From assembly GCF_017353415.1 (NCBI RefSeq), contig NZ_JAFMPX010000023.1:1-58513 (forward strand): DNA of 58,513 bases, written 5' to 3'. Each line of letters opens with the position of its first letter. The stretch's first letter is position 1. The position numbers were made by a program, and so were the translations under genes. Below are positions 1 through 8,621 of the stretch, in pieces. Below the pieces are notes generated by a model, which saw only the letters and a list, made by a program, of their open reading frames with translations, did no database searches and was not told the DNA's origin. The DNA comes from Arthrobacter sp. E3 (GTDB taxonomy: Bacteria; Actinomycetota; Actinomycetes; Actinomycetales; Micrococcaceae).

Positions 1-147
1 CTGATTCACCATAGTGAATGGACCCTGGCACTGGTGCAAGGAACGCCCTGCTTCACCGCCCCGTACCTAATCGATCCCACCCAAACACCACGGCGCAACA
101 CCTACCACCACGGCCTGAGCAAAAACAGCCCCAACACCCAAAACTGA
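1..147 (+). CDS. HNH endonuclease/DUF222-type protein, C-terminal fragment cut by window edge
   Basis: Frame 1 is open from the first base to TGA at 145-147 and gives 48 residues. The segment IDPTQTPRRNTYHHG is what I recall as the usual ending of the large DUF222/HNH endonuclease family that is abundant in Arthrobacter genomes. The catalytic HNH motif itself would lie before the window, so the activity cannot be judged from what is visible. The end is followed directly by a degraded region rather than a recognisable operon partner. The family assignment rests on the tail motif only. Confidence 0.5.
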   Translation: MIHHSEWTLALVQGTPCFTAPYLIDPTQTPRRNTYHHGLSKNSPNTQN

Positions 148-272
148 CAACACACCCGATCGGCAGCCAACAAGGCTGAAACCAAAAAAGCTAGACCACT
201 CCGTTGAGAACTGCACGAAATACCAGCGACTTGTTGCCGGGCAAGTATCAGCATTCCTAAAAAGTAAGGGCA

Positions 273-710
273 TTACTGGACTTCGGCACCAAGCTGGTCG
301 GGCAGCCGCCGATGGATCGGTCTTTTAGCAAAGACAGCCTGCATGTCCTGGACAATTTGGGTGAGCGCATGGGGAAGCTCGTAGTTTAGTTGCTGAATCA
401 TTTCCCCCGTTGTGATCCATTCAGCTTACGGAAAATGGGTCCAAAAATTGTTGTTTGGCTGTGAGTTCAACTGTGCTAGCGGTTATCTAAACGAAGGAAA
501 CTTTTCACGAACCCATCCTTCTTCAGCGAGCTGATGGTCCGAGTCATCGCGGGATGAGGCCCTACTGATCTGGCAGCCAGGTCCCCTACTTTTGAGGTCA
601 CTGACACACGTTCGAGGAAAGACCGCGGGAAGAAGCTGCCAAGGATTGGTTCCTGTTTTAGGCAGCTGGACTAGATATCTAGCCAATGGTGTAGGCAGGG
701 CATGAATTAC
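273..710 (-). pseudogene. Decayed MarR-family transcriptional regulator
   Basis: No intact frame spans this gap, but consecutive pieces on the minus strand read like a MarR repressor broken by frameshifts and stops. Bases 607-479 give DLAARSVGPHPAMTRTIS followed by SLKKDGFVK, which fits the MarR recognition helix and wing entry. A TAG at 478-476 then stops that frame. A second frame continues with STVELTAKQQFLD, the usual post-wing segment, and a third frame gives EWITTGEMIQQLNYELPHAL up to TAA at 275-273, resembling the C-terminal dimerisation helix. The N-terminal helix appears as PLARYLVQLPK near 640-690. It lies divergent to the dehydrogenase at 787, a common arrangement for MarR and its target. 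A 42-codon ORF at 273-401 with a GGGGGAA ribosome site is read here as part of the remnant. Confidence 0.5.
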
Positions 711-786
711 GGAAGTCCAGCTTGTAGTCTGAAAACAATGAACTTGGCTGTGTCTGACACCTACTGGAAGAACATGAAGATATCCC

Positions 787-1617
787 ATGGACCAACGCAC
801 CATCATTGTCACGGGCGCCAGCAGTGGCATCGGGGAAGCAGCCGCGCGAATGCTGGCACAGACCGGCGACAGGATCGTTGTCATTGGACGTTCGGCGAAG
901 CGGACCCATGCAGTTGCTGCGGACATTGGTGCAGATTGCTTTGTGGCGGACTTTTCGAGTCTGGAGCAAGTACATGTGCTGGCGACAGCACTCAAGGAGA
1001 CCTATCCGAGGATCGACGTGCTTGTGAACAACGCCGGAGCGATTATGGGTCGCCGAGGGCTGACCGAAGACGGTCATGAAAAGACGTTCCAGATCAACCA
1101 CCTGGCACCGTACCTGCTGACGAGGCTTCTGGAAAATGTGCTGCTTGCCAGCCACACCAAGATCATCAACACTTCCAGCGTGGCTCACCAAATATACGCG
1201 AGACTTGACATTGACGATCTTGAATCTGCCCAAAAATACTCATCCAACCGGGCTTACGGCAACGCGAAGCTCGCCAACATCCTCTTCACAACGGAACTCC
1301 ACCGCCGCTTCAACACCCGGGGTTTGTCGGCCGCAGCCTTTCATCCAGGCGGGGTGGCCACTAATTTTTCTGCCGGTTCTGGAAGCTACTTGCGCTTTAT
1401 CTACGGCAGCGGGATGCGTTCTTACATGCTGACTCCAGCTCAGGGCGCCCAAACACTTGTCTGGCTCGCCATTGGCGAACCGGGACTTGACTGGTCATCT
1501 GGAGGCTACTATGCCAAAAGCAGGAAGGCCAGAACAAGCCGACAAGCCAAAGACCCCGAATTGGCTTGCCAATTGTGGCAACGTAGCGAGGAAATGTTGG
1601 GCACATGGTTGCCGTAA
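787..1617 (+). CDS. Short-chain dehydrogenase/reductase (SDR)
   Basis: A 276-residue NAD(P)-dependent oxidoreductase of the classical SDR fold. The dinucleotide-binding motif TGASSGIG is at residues 9-16, NNAG at 81-84, a catalytic serine at 130/131, and the Tyr-x3-Lys pair at Y157 and K161 (YGNAK). The long segment between the Ser and Tyr, and the GGVATNF motif after the active site, resemble the retinol-dehydrogenase/light-dependent-reductase-like branch, but the substrate cannot be read from sequence. The ATG at 787 follows a weak GAAG-like ribosome site. The gene lies divergent to a decayed MarR-like regulator, and its last 13 bases overlap the next gene, suggesting co-translation with it. 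Confidence 0.85.
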   Translation: MDQRTIIVTGASSGIGEAAARMLAQTGDRIVVIGRSAKRTHAVAADIGADCFVADFSSLEQVHVLATALKETYPRIDVLVNNAGAIMGRRGLTEDGHEKTFQINHLAPYLLTRLLENVLLASHTKIINTSSVAHQIYARLDIDDLESAQKYSSNRAYGNAKLANILFTTELHRRFNTRGLSAAAFHPGGVATNFSAGSGSYLRFIYGSGMRSYMLTPAQGAQTLVWLAIGEPGLDWSSGGYYAKSRKARTSRQAKDPELACQLWQRSEEMLGTWLP

Positions 1618-2246
1618 CTGGTCACTGGGTGTTTCAGGGGCACATCGCCGGGTTTGACACCGAATCAGGACTGCGCGCAGTGGTGGGAATCTGGGCGGCT
1701 TCGCCTTTTGGGGCCTTCGCCGATGCCATGGTCGAATTGCTGTCAGGCCAGAGACTACTTTTGGCTCCGCGACCGGACATCGCTGATTTTATTCAAACGA
1801 CTTACACCTTCGATGATGTTGTGCTGGAGCCGGTCCAGGCTGCTCTCTTAGCGAACCATGGGGGAGGGCAGCTGTTGACGGTCCAAGCCGGTCCGCTGAG
1901 CATCGAGGCTCGGATTGGAGGACCAACCCGACTTGGCCGATTCATGGCCTTGGTGCCGCCCGCACTGGCGGTACACCCCTGGTGGTTGACGCTGATCAAT
2001 CCCGTGGCGGCTGTATTGAGTCCGGGCGTGAGGACGGCAGGGATGGCCTCGCAGGGACGGCGGGAGTTCTATGGAGTTACAGCTTTGAACACAATCAATA
2101 CTGCATCCATTGCGTGGAAAGGTTGCGACGCCGGCCAGTTGGCAGATATATCACCCGGAGTACGTTTTGGCTTCAGCAGTGTTCCGGCCACGCCAGCCCT
2201 CGCCACGGTACAGACCACCATCACGGGTGTCCACCAGAGGCCCTAG
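1605..2246 (+). CDS. Conserved hypothetical protein coupled to the SDR
   Basis: A 213-residue soluble protein starting with ATG at 1605, inside the last codons of the upstream dehydrogenase. It has no signal peptide or clear membrane span. The pattern GLRAVVGIWAASPFGAFADAM, then LLAPRPDIADFI, then RREFYG and VRFGFSSVP near the end, reminds me of an actinobacterial family of unknown function, but I cannot name a domain. Composition and codon use look like a real gene, and the overlap argues for functional linkage to the SDR. After its stop there are 165 bases without a convincing gene before the convergent zinc-ribbon ORF. Confidence 0.65.
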   Translation: MVAVTGHWVFQGHIAGFDTESGLRAVVGIWAASPFGAFADAMVELLSGQRLLLAPRPDIADFIQTTYTFDDVVLEPVQAALLANHGGGQLLTVQAGPLSIEARIGGPTRLGRFMALVPPALAVHPWWLTLINPVAAVLSPGVRTAGMASQGRREFYGVTALNTINTASIAWKGCDAGQLADISPGVRFGFSSVPATPALATVQTTITGVHQRP

Positions 2247-2411
2247 GGCAGTGCGATTGAACCGGGGCCCAGTGTCGAGGGTACTGATTCCCGAGGAACC
2301 CCACGCGACCCAATGGTGCCACCGCAGTGGGACGACTTCAGCAGGCTCTCCAAGTCAACCTAGAGGCCTCTTGGGTGCGCATGCCAACTGATAACTGATC
2401 CTCCCGTTCAT

Positions 2412-2870
2412 CTAAGTGGACTCGGTGGAGCCTGTCGGTGACAGTTGGCGTTCATCAGGGGGACGCCGATGAAGGGCCCTGCGTTTAACGTGAAACGTGC
2501 TGAGAACCTCTCGTGACACAGTGTCCAGGCCAACGGCATGTCCATAGAATCCGTCACAATTCATACACGTATAGCTGATTTCCAGGCTTTCACTGCGGAT
2601 CAACCAGGCTCGCTCCACCCATTCGATCAAAAGGTATTCATCAGTTGTACATTGACTGCACCAAGGACGATCAGTGACCCTCCTTGCCTCCCGAAACCGG
2701 AGGCGAGTGTCTGGTGGGCGAACCACAGCTACACCGCCATCCGGTTTCTTGATTGACCCCACCAAGCATCTCTTGGCCAAGACGCTACCCAGCAAACTGC
2801 CAACGGGCCAGTTCGCAGATGCAGGATTGAACACGCAGTCCCTGGACAGCGTTGCTCTTGTCTCCACCAC
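2412..2870 (-). CDS. Zinc-ribbon-like hypothetical protein
   Basis: The frame gives up to 152 residues. Its recognisable core is a four-cysteine ribbon: WCSQC at residues 70-74, then a stretch containing DEYLLIEWVERAW, then YTCMNCDGFYGHA. Similar small CxxC...CxxC proteins beginning shortly before the first cysteine pair are, as I recall, common in Arthrobacter, where their function is unknown. By that comparison the true start may be the GTG at 2726 rather than the GTG at 2870. The tail after the ribbon is arginine-rich and may be abnormal, since family members I recall continue differently. It lies directly downstream of a candidate small membrane ORF (2875-3021) and of leader copy A. Confidence 0.45.
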   Translation of the reverse strand: MVETRATLSRDCVFNPASANWPVGSLLGSVLAKRCLVGSIKKPDGGVAVVRPPDTRLRFREARRVTDRPWCSQCTTDEYLLIEWVERAWLIRSESLEISYTCMNCDGFYGHAVGLDTVSREVLSTFHVKRRALHRRPPDERQLSPTGSTEST

Positions 2871-2874
2871 GGAA

Positions 2875-3021
2875 TCAGAAGAGCCATACGATGGCCATTA
2901 CTGCTATGACGATGACTAATATGTTCATGTTGAACACGAGCCATTTGGTTGTGATGCCGTGACGCAAGCCGTAGGTGCGACTTGGCGCTGGGAGTGAGTG
3001 AGCAGCCGATCGTCCGTTCAT
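2875..3021 (-). CDS. Candidate 48-residue single-span membrane protein
   Basis: ATG at 3021-3019 opens a 48-codon frame ending in TGA at 2877-2875. The last 17 residues, MNILVIVIAVMAIVWLF, form one continuous hydrophobic segment; the first 30 are polar and basic. A random frame seldom ends in such a clean membrane helix, so a small tail-anchored protein is plausible. The ribosome site is weak. The stop lies 5 bases before the earliest start of the zinc-ribbon gene, so the two could form one unit under the promoter of leader copy A. No homologue is known to me. Confidence 0.35.
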   Translation of the reverse strand: MNGRSAAHSLPAPSRTYGLRHGITTKWLVFNMNILVIVIAVMAIVWLF

Positions 3022-3133
3022 GGGTTGTCTCGGCAAACACAGCTGTGTCCACAGTCGATATGTTCTTCATGAAGTAGCGAGTGAAACAGATGTCCACGCT
3101 GTCACGGGCTGCATGCCGCTCTGGCAACAAGTG

Positions 3134-3230
3134 CATTGAACCCCCACGTGCGAACCTATCAAGGCGCTACCGGGTCTGGGGCAACAACTGCTGTATCAAA
3201 AGTATAAATCTCAATGCCCCACCTTGTCAC
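3134..3230 (-). promoter_or_regulatory. Promoter and leader element, copy A
   Basis: On the minus strand there is a good vegetative promoter: GTGACA (3230-3225), 18-base spacer, TATACT (3206-3201). The transcribed leader holds TTGCCCCAGACCCGGTAG (from 3184), closely matching copy D (TTGCCCCGGACCCGGCAG at 19464), and ends in GGGGGTTCA directly before ATG at 3136-3134. CCCC of the first block can pair with the GGGGG that would serve as Shine-Dalgarno. The 135-codon frame from that ATG does not look convincing; the more likely products are the small membrane ORF and zinc-ribbon ORF further down. Confidence 0.45.
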
Positions 3231-3451
3231 GGAAAATCTCTCGTTGGAGCTGCAACCGTACCCCTTCCATTCGATTGGAACTATTGCCTCCATGGACGGT
3301 GCATCGTACCGTGGAGGGAAGACCTTGGGAGTCGGGCCCGCGAAGCCGGGCCTCAAGATGGGTGTGTGAAAGCAGCTGGCTGAGCAGCATATTATGCCGC
3401 TGATTCCGGTCTTTGGACAATGATGTCCGCCGAGTAGATCCGGAGACCGCG

Positions 3452-3949
3452 ATGACAGATTCGAGCAGCAAACCAGTAGAAATCTCTGTGCACTTTGGCC
3501 CTGACGAATGGAACGAAACGGGTTTGGCTGCGTTGGTGGCTTCCTATCAGGACATGATCCAAGCCATGGGAGCACCCATGAAGGACACTGTTACACACGT
3601 CGACAAACAGGAGGACGGGTCCGTCCGCATTCGCGTCAGCTGGGATCGCCGAGGCACCGTCATACAAACGATGACCGGGAAGGACGCAGCGGGCAGGCTT
3701 GTTCCACACGGGAACGAGCCTGGCCTCATCATGTACACGGAAGAAGACGGGGCCACGTACCTGGAGCTTCCGGGCACGCAACCCCCTACCCCACCGATCC
3801 CCGTTGTCCCGGCTCCTGGACCTGACCCAGCAAACCACCCGGAGAAGAAGTCTTCGGTTCCTTGGACTTGGTTTGCGGGAATTGTTGCCGGCCTGCTGGC
3901 AGCCGTTGGGGGTATTGGCTGGTTCCGACGCAAGACCAAAAACAACTGA
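3452..3949 (+). CDS. Hypothetical protein with proline-rich linker and C-terminal membrane anchor
   Basis: Translation from ATG 3452 gives 165 residues; an in-frame TTG at 3413 would add 13 more. The first 100 residues form a soluble domain beginning MTDSSSKPVEISVHFGPDEW. It is followed by a proline-rich linker (TQPPTPPIPVVPAPGPDP), one hydrophobic helix (about residues 138-156, WFAGIVAGLLAAVGGIGWF) and the basic tail RRKTKNN. The layout resembles a C-terminal anchor, but there is no N-terminal signal peptide and no LPxTG motif, so sortase attachment is unlikely; a tail-anchored cytoplasmic domain fits better. I do not recognise the family. Confidence 0.6.
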   Translation: MTDSSSKPVEISVHFGPDEWNETGLAALVASYQDMIQAMGAPMKDTVTHVDKQEDGSVRIRVSWDRRGTVIQTMTGKDAAGRLVPHGNEPGLIMYTEEDGATYLELPGTQPPTPPIPVVPAPGPDPANHPEKKSSVPWTWFAGIVAGLLAAVGGIGWFRRKTKNN

Positions 3950-4145
3950 TCACAGCCCAGCACTACTAGCCTTGACGCGTCTTGATTGCCGGCCCATATT
4001 CTCCGATGTGCGCCATGCTTCCTACATTCTCGTGAAGCCCTGTGTGGACTCAACGTTGTTCCTCAACCTATATTCACTCGATAGATCATGAGCGCCCGAC
4101 TCTACCCAAGGAATACCCCCGCTATCCGAATGCTGCCAACTCGAC

Positions 4146-4318
4146 TTCTTGGCGTTTACTGTGACTTTCCCGGGTGTATGTGGGACATCTAGTTTTTCCC
4201 TTGACCGCTTCCTTGGATGTGGCTAGGGTCAAAAATAGGTGCTGAGAGGGGTATGTCTGCCCCGGCCCCAGCAGTGTTGCCTATGGACTTGATACGGCGT
4301 AAAGGGGCTTCTGGCATG
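4146..4318 (+). promoter_or_regulatory. Promoter and leader element, copy B (long form)
   Basis: This stretch is about 85% identical to copy C at 16075-16250 on the other strand over roughly 174 bases. It contains TTGACC (4201-4206), a 17-base spacer and TAGGGT (4224-4229), a plausible vegetative promoter kept intact in both copies. The leader then has CTGCCCC (4257-4263), CAGCAGTGTTGCCTATG, and AAAGGGGCTTC before ATG at 4316. The GCCCC and GGGGC blocks are complementary and could hide the ribosome site. Transcription would run toward the sugar-oxidation operon that starts at 4737. Confidence 0.5.
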
Positions 4319-4736
4319 TATCAACAACAACGACAGGATCTCGTTCCACACCGCGCCCTTCCACACAGCACCGAGAGTCGCAGGTGCCATCTGCACGGTT
4401 ACGCGTTCCAGGAACGCCCCATGCACCGATCGCCAGACACTGACTGCACCACGGCATTGGAACACTATTCATTGAACGCGGCGAAATCAAATGAACCAGC
4501 CACCTCTCCGATCATGATCGATGGCAAGGCCCTTCAGAAATACCCGGGGATTCGACGGCGGTCACTCTGGCCGTGTTGTCGAAAAAGGCATCCCGGCAAT
4601 CGCCTTGTTCACCCTAAATCGCTTCCGAACCCCAAATTACGTGACGCAGAGGCGCAGACGAACGATCGATTTCCTCAAACAGAGTCTGAGTTTGACTGAC
4701 GGTGTCCTTGCATGACTAAGCGAAGAAGGATGAAAA
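4319..4736 (+). other. Region between leader copy B and the sugar-oxidation operon; no convincing gene
   Basis: An open frame continues from ATG 4316 to 4699 (about 127 residues, beginning MYQQQRQ) and another runs 4521-4715, but both are rich in Arg, Pro and His with no recognisable motif, and neither is convincing. The stretch may be a long untranslated leader or a decayed gene. Just before the operon, GAAGGA (4726-4731) is a good ribosome site for the ATG at 4737. Confidence 0.35.
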
Positions 4737-5213
4737 ATGTTTAAGCGACCACGCAGTGAAGCGGCCAACGATGTTGCGGCCGTTGTCTATGGGATCGACC
4801 GGATGGTGAAGAACGTCGAGACGGGGCGCTTCGAGCGGAGTTTGGCGGGCTTGAGCGCTATTGGAGCACTGGTTACCTCAGCCGAGATTTATTTTGAACA
4901 CGACAGCGCCAGCTTTGGCAACAAGTGGATGTGGGTTCCTGTTGCCCTCGGTCCGGTAGGGGCAGCGGCGGGCTTCGCCGGGGTATTTAGCCGCCGTATG
5001 GCAAAGACCGTGCTGCCTGTGGTCTCTGCGATTATCGTTGCCAACGGTCTGCAGGGCACTTATCTGCACGCACGAGGCATCCACCAAAAGCCTGGGGGCT
5101 TCAAGAATTTTCGCTACAACATGGAGATGGGGCCACCTTTGATGGCGCCGCTGTTGGTAACCATGGTGGGCGGGATGGGGATTCTGGCGGCGGTTTTGAG
5201 GCGGGAAAAGTGA
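4737..5213 (+). CDS. Integral membrane protein at the head of the sugar-oxidation operon
   Basis: A 158-residue protein with about three hydrophobic segments (around residues 38-58, 65-85 and 132-153) and a polar N-terminus containing VYGIDRMVKNVETGRFERS. The central part has HARGIHQKPGGFKNFRYNMEMGPPLMAP. The start ATG 4737 follows GAAGGA at good distance. Its end overlaps the next gene by 4 bases (GTGA). Small membrane proteins of this kind sit next to gluconate-dehydrogenase-like gene pairs, so a role in anchoring the oxidase or passing electrons is a fair inference. There are no heme or cluster motifs that would prove electron transfer. Confidence 0.7.
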   Translation: MFKRPRSEAANDVAAVVYGIDRMVKNVETGRFERSLAGLSAIGALVTSAEIYFEHDSASFGNKWMWVPVALGPVGAAAGFAGVFSRRMAKTVLPVVSAIIVANGLQGTYLHARGIHQKPGGFKNFRYNMEMGPPLMAPLLVTMVGGMGILAAVLRREK

Positions 5214-5851
5214 GCAGCCTCCCATTGGACCCCAGTGCCGGGGGAGGACGGTTCCCGGGTTTCGATGTGATGGGCCAGGAAAAGCATTGGGATGAGGTGA
5301 CAAGCGCCGTCGTCGTTTCGCGGTTGGGCATGCCGCCGGATATCCGCTTCTTTAACGCCGCCGAGGAGGCGACTGCCACGGCCCTGTGCGATCAGTTACT
5401 TGACCAGCGCGAACCGCCACGGGTGCCGGTGGTCAACATGGTTGATGCGCGGCTGGCTGAGGATCAGACGGACGGTTGGCACTACGAAGGGATGGCCCCC
5501 GATGGGCAATCGTGGCGCGATTCCCTGTCCGCGCTCGACGAGGATGCCATGGCGCACAGCGGTTGTGCCTTTGCTGAGGCTGCGTGGGAGACCCAGACAG
5601 CAATTCTTCAGGCAGTCCAAGATTTGGGGTCCGAGGATTGGCATGGAATCCCGGCATCACGGGTGTGGAGTCTGTGGACCCGCTACGCATGCACAGCGTT
5701 CTACTCCCACCCGTGGGCGTGGGAAGAGATAGGATTCGCCGGTCCCGCCTATCCGCGCGGCTACAAAAATATCGGCGTGAACAAGCTGGAACCGTTCGAG
5801 GTCGCCGACGCCCATCCTGCTCAGGACCCACTGCGAAAGGGAACCTCATGA
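5210..5851 (+). CDS. Gluconate 2-dehydrogenase subunit 3-like protein
   Basis: A 213-residue protein starting with GTG at 5210 (overlapping the previous stop) and ending 4 bases into the next gene. The pattern FFNAAEEATATALCDQLL near residues 45-62 and later WHGIPASRVWSLWTRYACTAFYSHPWAWEEIGFAGPAYPRGY are hallmarks of the small subunit of membrane gluconate 2-dehydrogenase-like complexes. In that family the subunit pairs with a GMC flavoprotein, which here is the very next gene. Unlike many relatives it lacks a Tat signal peptide, so this complex may act in the cytoplasm. Confidence 0.8.
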   Translation: MSSLPLDPSAGGGRFPGFDVMGQEKHWDEVTSAVVVSRLGMPPDIRFFNAAEEATATALCDQLLDQREPPRVPVVNMVDARLAEDQTDGWHYEGMAPDGQSWRDSLSALDEDAMAHSGCAFAEAAWETQTAILQAVQDLGSEDWHGIPASRVWSLWTRYACTAFYSHPWAWEEIGFAGPAYPRGYKNIGVNKLEPFEVADAHPAQDPLRKGTS

Positions 5852-7494
5852 ACCGCGTCCGGGAACGTAACGAATCGGCTTGGCTGCTGCCGGCCGGGCC
5901 CGGCATCAACCACCGTCTGCGTGATGACATGCGCATATTTGATGACAGCGACGAGGTTGACGTTGTCATTGTCGGCTGTGGTGCTGGCGGCTCAACGATG
6001 GCGCAGCGTCTGGCCCGGGCTGGCTGGAGTGTTGTGGCCATGGACGCTGGCCCGTTTTGGGATCCGGAGAAGGATTGGGTCTCGGACGAAGCAGGTTCCC
6101 ACCACTTGTATTGGACGGAGCCGCGTGTGATCGGTGGGGCGGATCCGGTGCCGCTGGGGTCCAACAACTCCGGCCGTGGGGTGGGCGGTTCGATGATTCA
6201 TTACGCCGGCTATGCTCCACGGTTCCACCCCAGTGACTTTCGCATTCACAGCACAGACGGAGTCGGGGCAGACTGGCCGCTGGAATACAACGACCTCAAA
6301 CCGTACTACGCGGACATTGAAGAGGAACTGCCGGTGGCCGGAGATGACTGGCCGTGGGGGGACCCCCACTCATACCCGCAGCGTCCGCACCCGGTGTCCG
6401 GCAATGGCGACATGTTCCTCCGCGGCGCCCTCGCGTGCGGGATCACCGCCAAAGTGGGGCCTGTGGCTATCAGCAACGGCCGTTTCGGCAACCGTCCGCA
6501 CTGCATTTACCGCGGTTTTTGTTTGCAAGGCTGCAAGGTGAACGCCAAAGCCTCTCCACTGATTACGCATATTCCGGATGCGCTGGCGCATGGGGCCGAG
6601 GTCCGTGCGGACTCGATGGTCACACGGATCGAGGTGGATGAGCACACCGGCAAAGCGACCGGCGTGCACTACAACCGGCGGGGGCGCCAACGCTTCCAGC
6701 AGGCCAAGACGGTGGTTGTTGCAGGCTACTCGATCGAGACACCGCGGCTGCTGCTCAATTCAACATCCACCCGATTCCCCGAGGGCTTGTGCAACGACTT
6801 CGACTTGGTGGGCCGCTACTTGATGGTCCAAGGAGCACCGCAGACCGCCGGACGCTTCGATGACGAGGTCAGGATGTTCAAGGCGCCCCCGCCGGAAGTC
6901 AGCACCGAAGAATTCTACGAAACGGACCCTAGCAAGGACTACAAGCGGGGCTTTTCGATCCAAACGGTGTCACCACTGCCCATCACCTGGGCTGAGCATG
7001 TCGCCGCACAAGGACACTGGGGCGCCGGGTTACGCCAGTACATGAGCGACTACGTGCACTGGTCCTGCCTCGGGGCACTGTGCGAGTTCCTGCCGCTGCC
7101 CGAGAACCGGGTTGTGTTGTCCAGCGAGTTGGACCGCCATGGGCTGCCCGTGGCCCAGTTCAACTACTCCCGGTGCGAGAATGACCGGGCGCTGATGAAG
7201 GCAGCCCAATCCGTGATGGAGGAAATGCTGAAGGCTGCCGGGGCGGATGAGGTCATCACCATCAACCGCTATGCCCACCTTGTCGGGGGGGCACGGATGG
7301 GAGCCGATGAACACAGCGGCGTGGTCGACGGCGACTGTCGCAGCTTCGCCGTACCGAACCTGTACATCACCGATGGAAGCGTGCTGCCCACTGAAGGCAG
7401 CGCGAACCCGGCGCTGACCATCATGGCCATCGCGGCCCGAGTCGCCGACAGGATGAGCACCGGCAACCATGCAACGCAAGGAGGCCGGTCATGA
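5848..7494 (+). CDS. GMC-family FAD-dependent oxidoreductase
   Basis: A 548-residue flavoprotein of the glucose-methanol-choline family, close to the large subunit of gluconate/sorbitol-type dehydrogenases. The ADP-binding motif GCGAGG is at residues 43-48, followed by VVAMDAGPFW at the end of the Rossmann unit. Later come a cysteine-bearing HCIYRGFCLQGCK motif and the C-terminal HLVGGARMG ... DGSVLPTEGSANPALTIMA, which supplies the GMC His and Asn active-site pair. The chosen start ATG 5848 overlaps the stop of subunit 3 (ATGA); an upstream in-frame extension to 5584 is only a shadow of that gene. The substrate is probably a sugar, sugar acid or polyol, judging from its neighbours. Confidence 0.85.
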   Translation: MNRVRERNESAWLLPAGPGINHRLRDDMRIFDDSDEVDVVIVGCGAGGSTMAQRLARAGWSVVAMDAGPFWDPEKDWVSDEAGSHHLYWTEPRVIGGADPVPLGSNNSGRGVGGSMIHYAGYAPRFHPSDFRIHSTDGVGADWPLEYNDLKPYYADIEEELPVAGDDWPWGDPHSYPQRPHPVSGNGDMFLRGALACGITAKVGPVAISNGRFGNRPHCIYRGFCLQGCKVNAKASPLITHIPDALAHGAEVRADSMVTRIEVDEHTGKATGVHYNRRGRQRFQQAKTVVVAGYSIETPRLLLNSTSTRFPEGLCNDFDLVGRYLMVQGAPQTAGRFDDEVRMFKAPPPEVSTEEFYETDPSKDYKRGFSIQTVSPLPITWAEHVAAQGHWGAGLRQYMSDYVHWSCLGALCEFLPLPENRVVLSSELDRHGLPVAQFNYSRCENDRALMKAAQSVMEEMLKAAGADEVITINRYAHLVGGARMGADEHSGVVDGDCRSFAVPNLYITDGSVLPTEGSANPALTIMAIAARVADRMSTGNHATQGGRS

Positions 7495-8594
7495 TGGACG
7501 CCATCATCGACCATGCAGAGACCAGTGTGTACACGGTTCCCACCGACAGTCCTGAAGCGGACGGCACCATCGCGTGGGATTCGACCACCATGGTGCTGGT
7601 GCGTATCAGCTCAGGCGGCACTACCGGAATGGGCTGGACCTATGGTGCGCCGGCCTGCGGGCAGGTCGTCAGCGACGTTCTGGCACCAATCATCACGGGA
7701 CGAAGTGCGCTGGACATTGGTGGCTGCTGGGAGGCAATGGTCAAGGCGGTGCGCAATAGTGCCCGGCAGGGCGCCATTGGATACGCTATTTCCGCAGTGG
7801 ACATCGCACTGTGGGACCTGAAGGCACGGTTGCTGGAACTGCCACTGCACAAACTGCTAGGCGCTGTCAGGGACAAAGTCCCGGTCTATGGCAGCGGCGG
7901 CTTCACCACCTACACACCCCAACAGTTGGAAGACCAGCTGGGCGGCTGGGCCCATGAACAACACATCCCCCGCGTGAAAATCAAAATCGGTGAATCGTGG
8001 GGCACCGAACCGGAACGGGACCTCGCCCGAATGCGCCAGGCACGGCACGTGATCGGCGAGGACGTTGAACTTTTCGTCGACGCCAACGGCGGCTACACAC
8101 GCAAACAAGCCATCCGCGTTATGGAAGCTGCCAACGATCTTGATGTGCGCTGGTTTGAAGAGCCCGTCTCCTCGGATGACTTGGCTGGGCTGCGTGAAAT
8201 CCGTGATGCGATCAGCGCTGACGTCACGGCCGGTGAATACGGGTTCGATCTGGTGTATTTCCGCCGCATGTGCGATGCGCAGTCCGTGGACTGCCTCCAA
8301 ATCGATGCCTCCCGGTGCGGAGGCATCACCGAATGGCTGCGTGCAGCCGCCGTTGCCGCCTCCCACGGGTTGGAGGTGTCCGGGCATTGCGGCCCCCACC
8401 TCCACGCCCACGTCGCCGCCGCAACACCGAATCTGCGCCACCTTGAGTGGTTCCACGACCACGTGCGAATCGAGACAATGTTCTTTGACGGGACCTTGAA
8501 TCCCCAAGGCGGCACCATCACCCCCGACAGTTCAGCCCCGGGCAACGGACTGACCCTGCGTAGCAGCGACATCGAAGAATTCCGGGTGCGATAG
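7491..8594 (+). CDS. Mandelate racemase/muconate lactonizing enzyme family protein (enolase superfamily)
   Basis: A 367-residue enzyme with the complete mandelate-racemase-type active site: KIK at 163-165 (general base), metal ligands D197 (DANGG), E223 (WFEEP) and E249 (TAGEYG), then D272 (IDASRCGG) and H299 (SGHCGPH). This set abstracts a proton next to a carboxylate, as in acid-sugar dehydratases and epimerases. Following an aldose-oxidising complex, dehydration of the resulting aldonate is an attractive guess, but the exact acid cannot be told. ATG 7491 overlaps the GMC stop by 4 bases. Confidence 0.85.
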   Translation: MMDAIIDHAETSVYTVPTDSPEADGTIAWDSTTMVLVRISSGGTTGMGWTYGAPACGQVVSDVLAPIITGRSALDIGGCWEAMVKAVRNSARQGAIGYAISAVDIALWDLKARLLELPLHKLLGAVRDKVPVYGSGGFTTYTPQQLEDQLGGWAHEQHIPRVKIKIGESWGTEPERDLARMRQARHVIGEDVELFVDANGGYTRKQAIRVMEAANDLDVRWFEEPVSSDDLAGLREIRDAISADVTAGEYGFDLVYFRRMCDAQSVDCLQIDASRCGGITEWLRAAAVAASHGLEVSGHCGPHLHAHVAAATPNLRHLEWFHDHVRIETMFFDGTLNPQGGTITPDSSAPGNGLTLRSSDIEEFRVR

Positions 8595-8621
8595 GAACGC
8601 AGCAACCAGCAAGGAGCAGCT

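Noticed and set aside
671-682. Palindrome CTAGATATCTAG as a MarR operator
   Set aside because: It lies within the decayed MarR reading frame (LARYL) and has no flanking symmetry, so chance is as likely.
483-1233. Long minus-strand frames opposite the first SDR
   Set aside because: They are antisense to a gene with full SDR motifs and have no motif of their own, except the part over the MarR remnant.
3452-3949. Sortase-anchored surface protein
   Set aside because: There is a C-terminal hydrophobic helix and basic tail, but LPGTQ is not a sortase motif in the right place and there is no signal peptide.
4316-4699. Plus-strand frame after leader copy B as a gene
   Set aside because: It has low protein-like character, no motif, and does not match the frame after leader copy C beyond the first residues.
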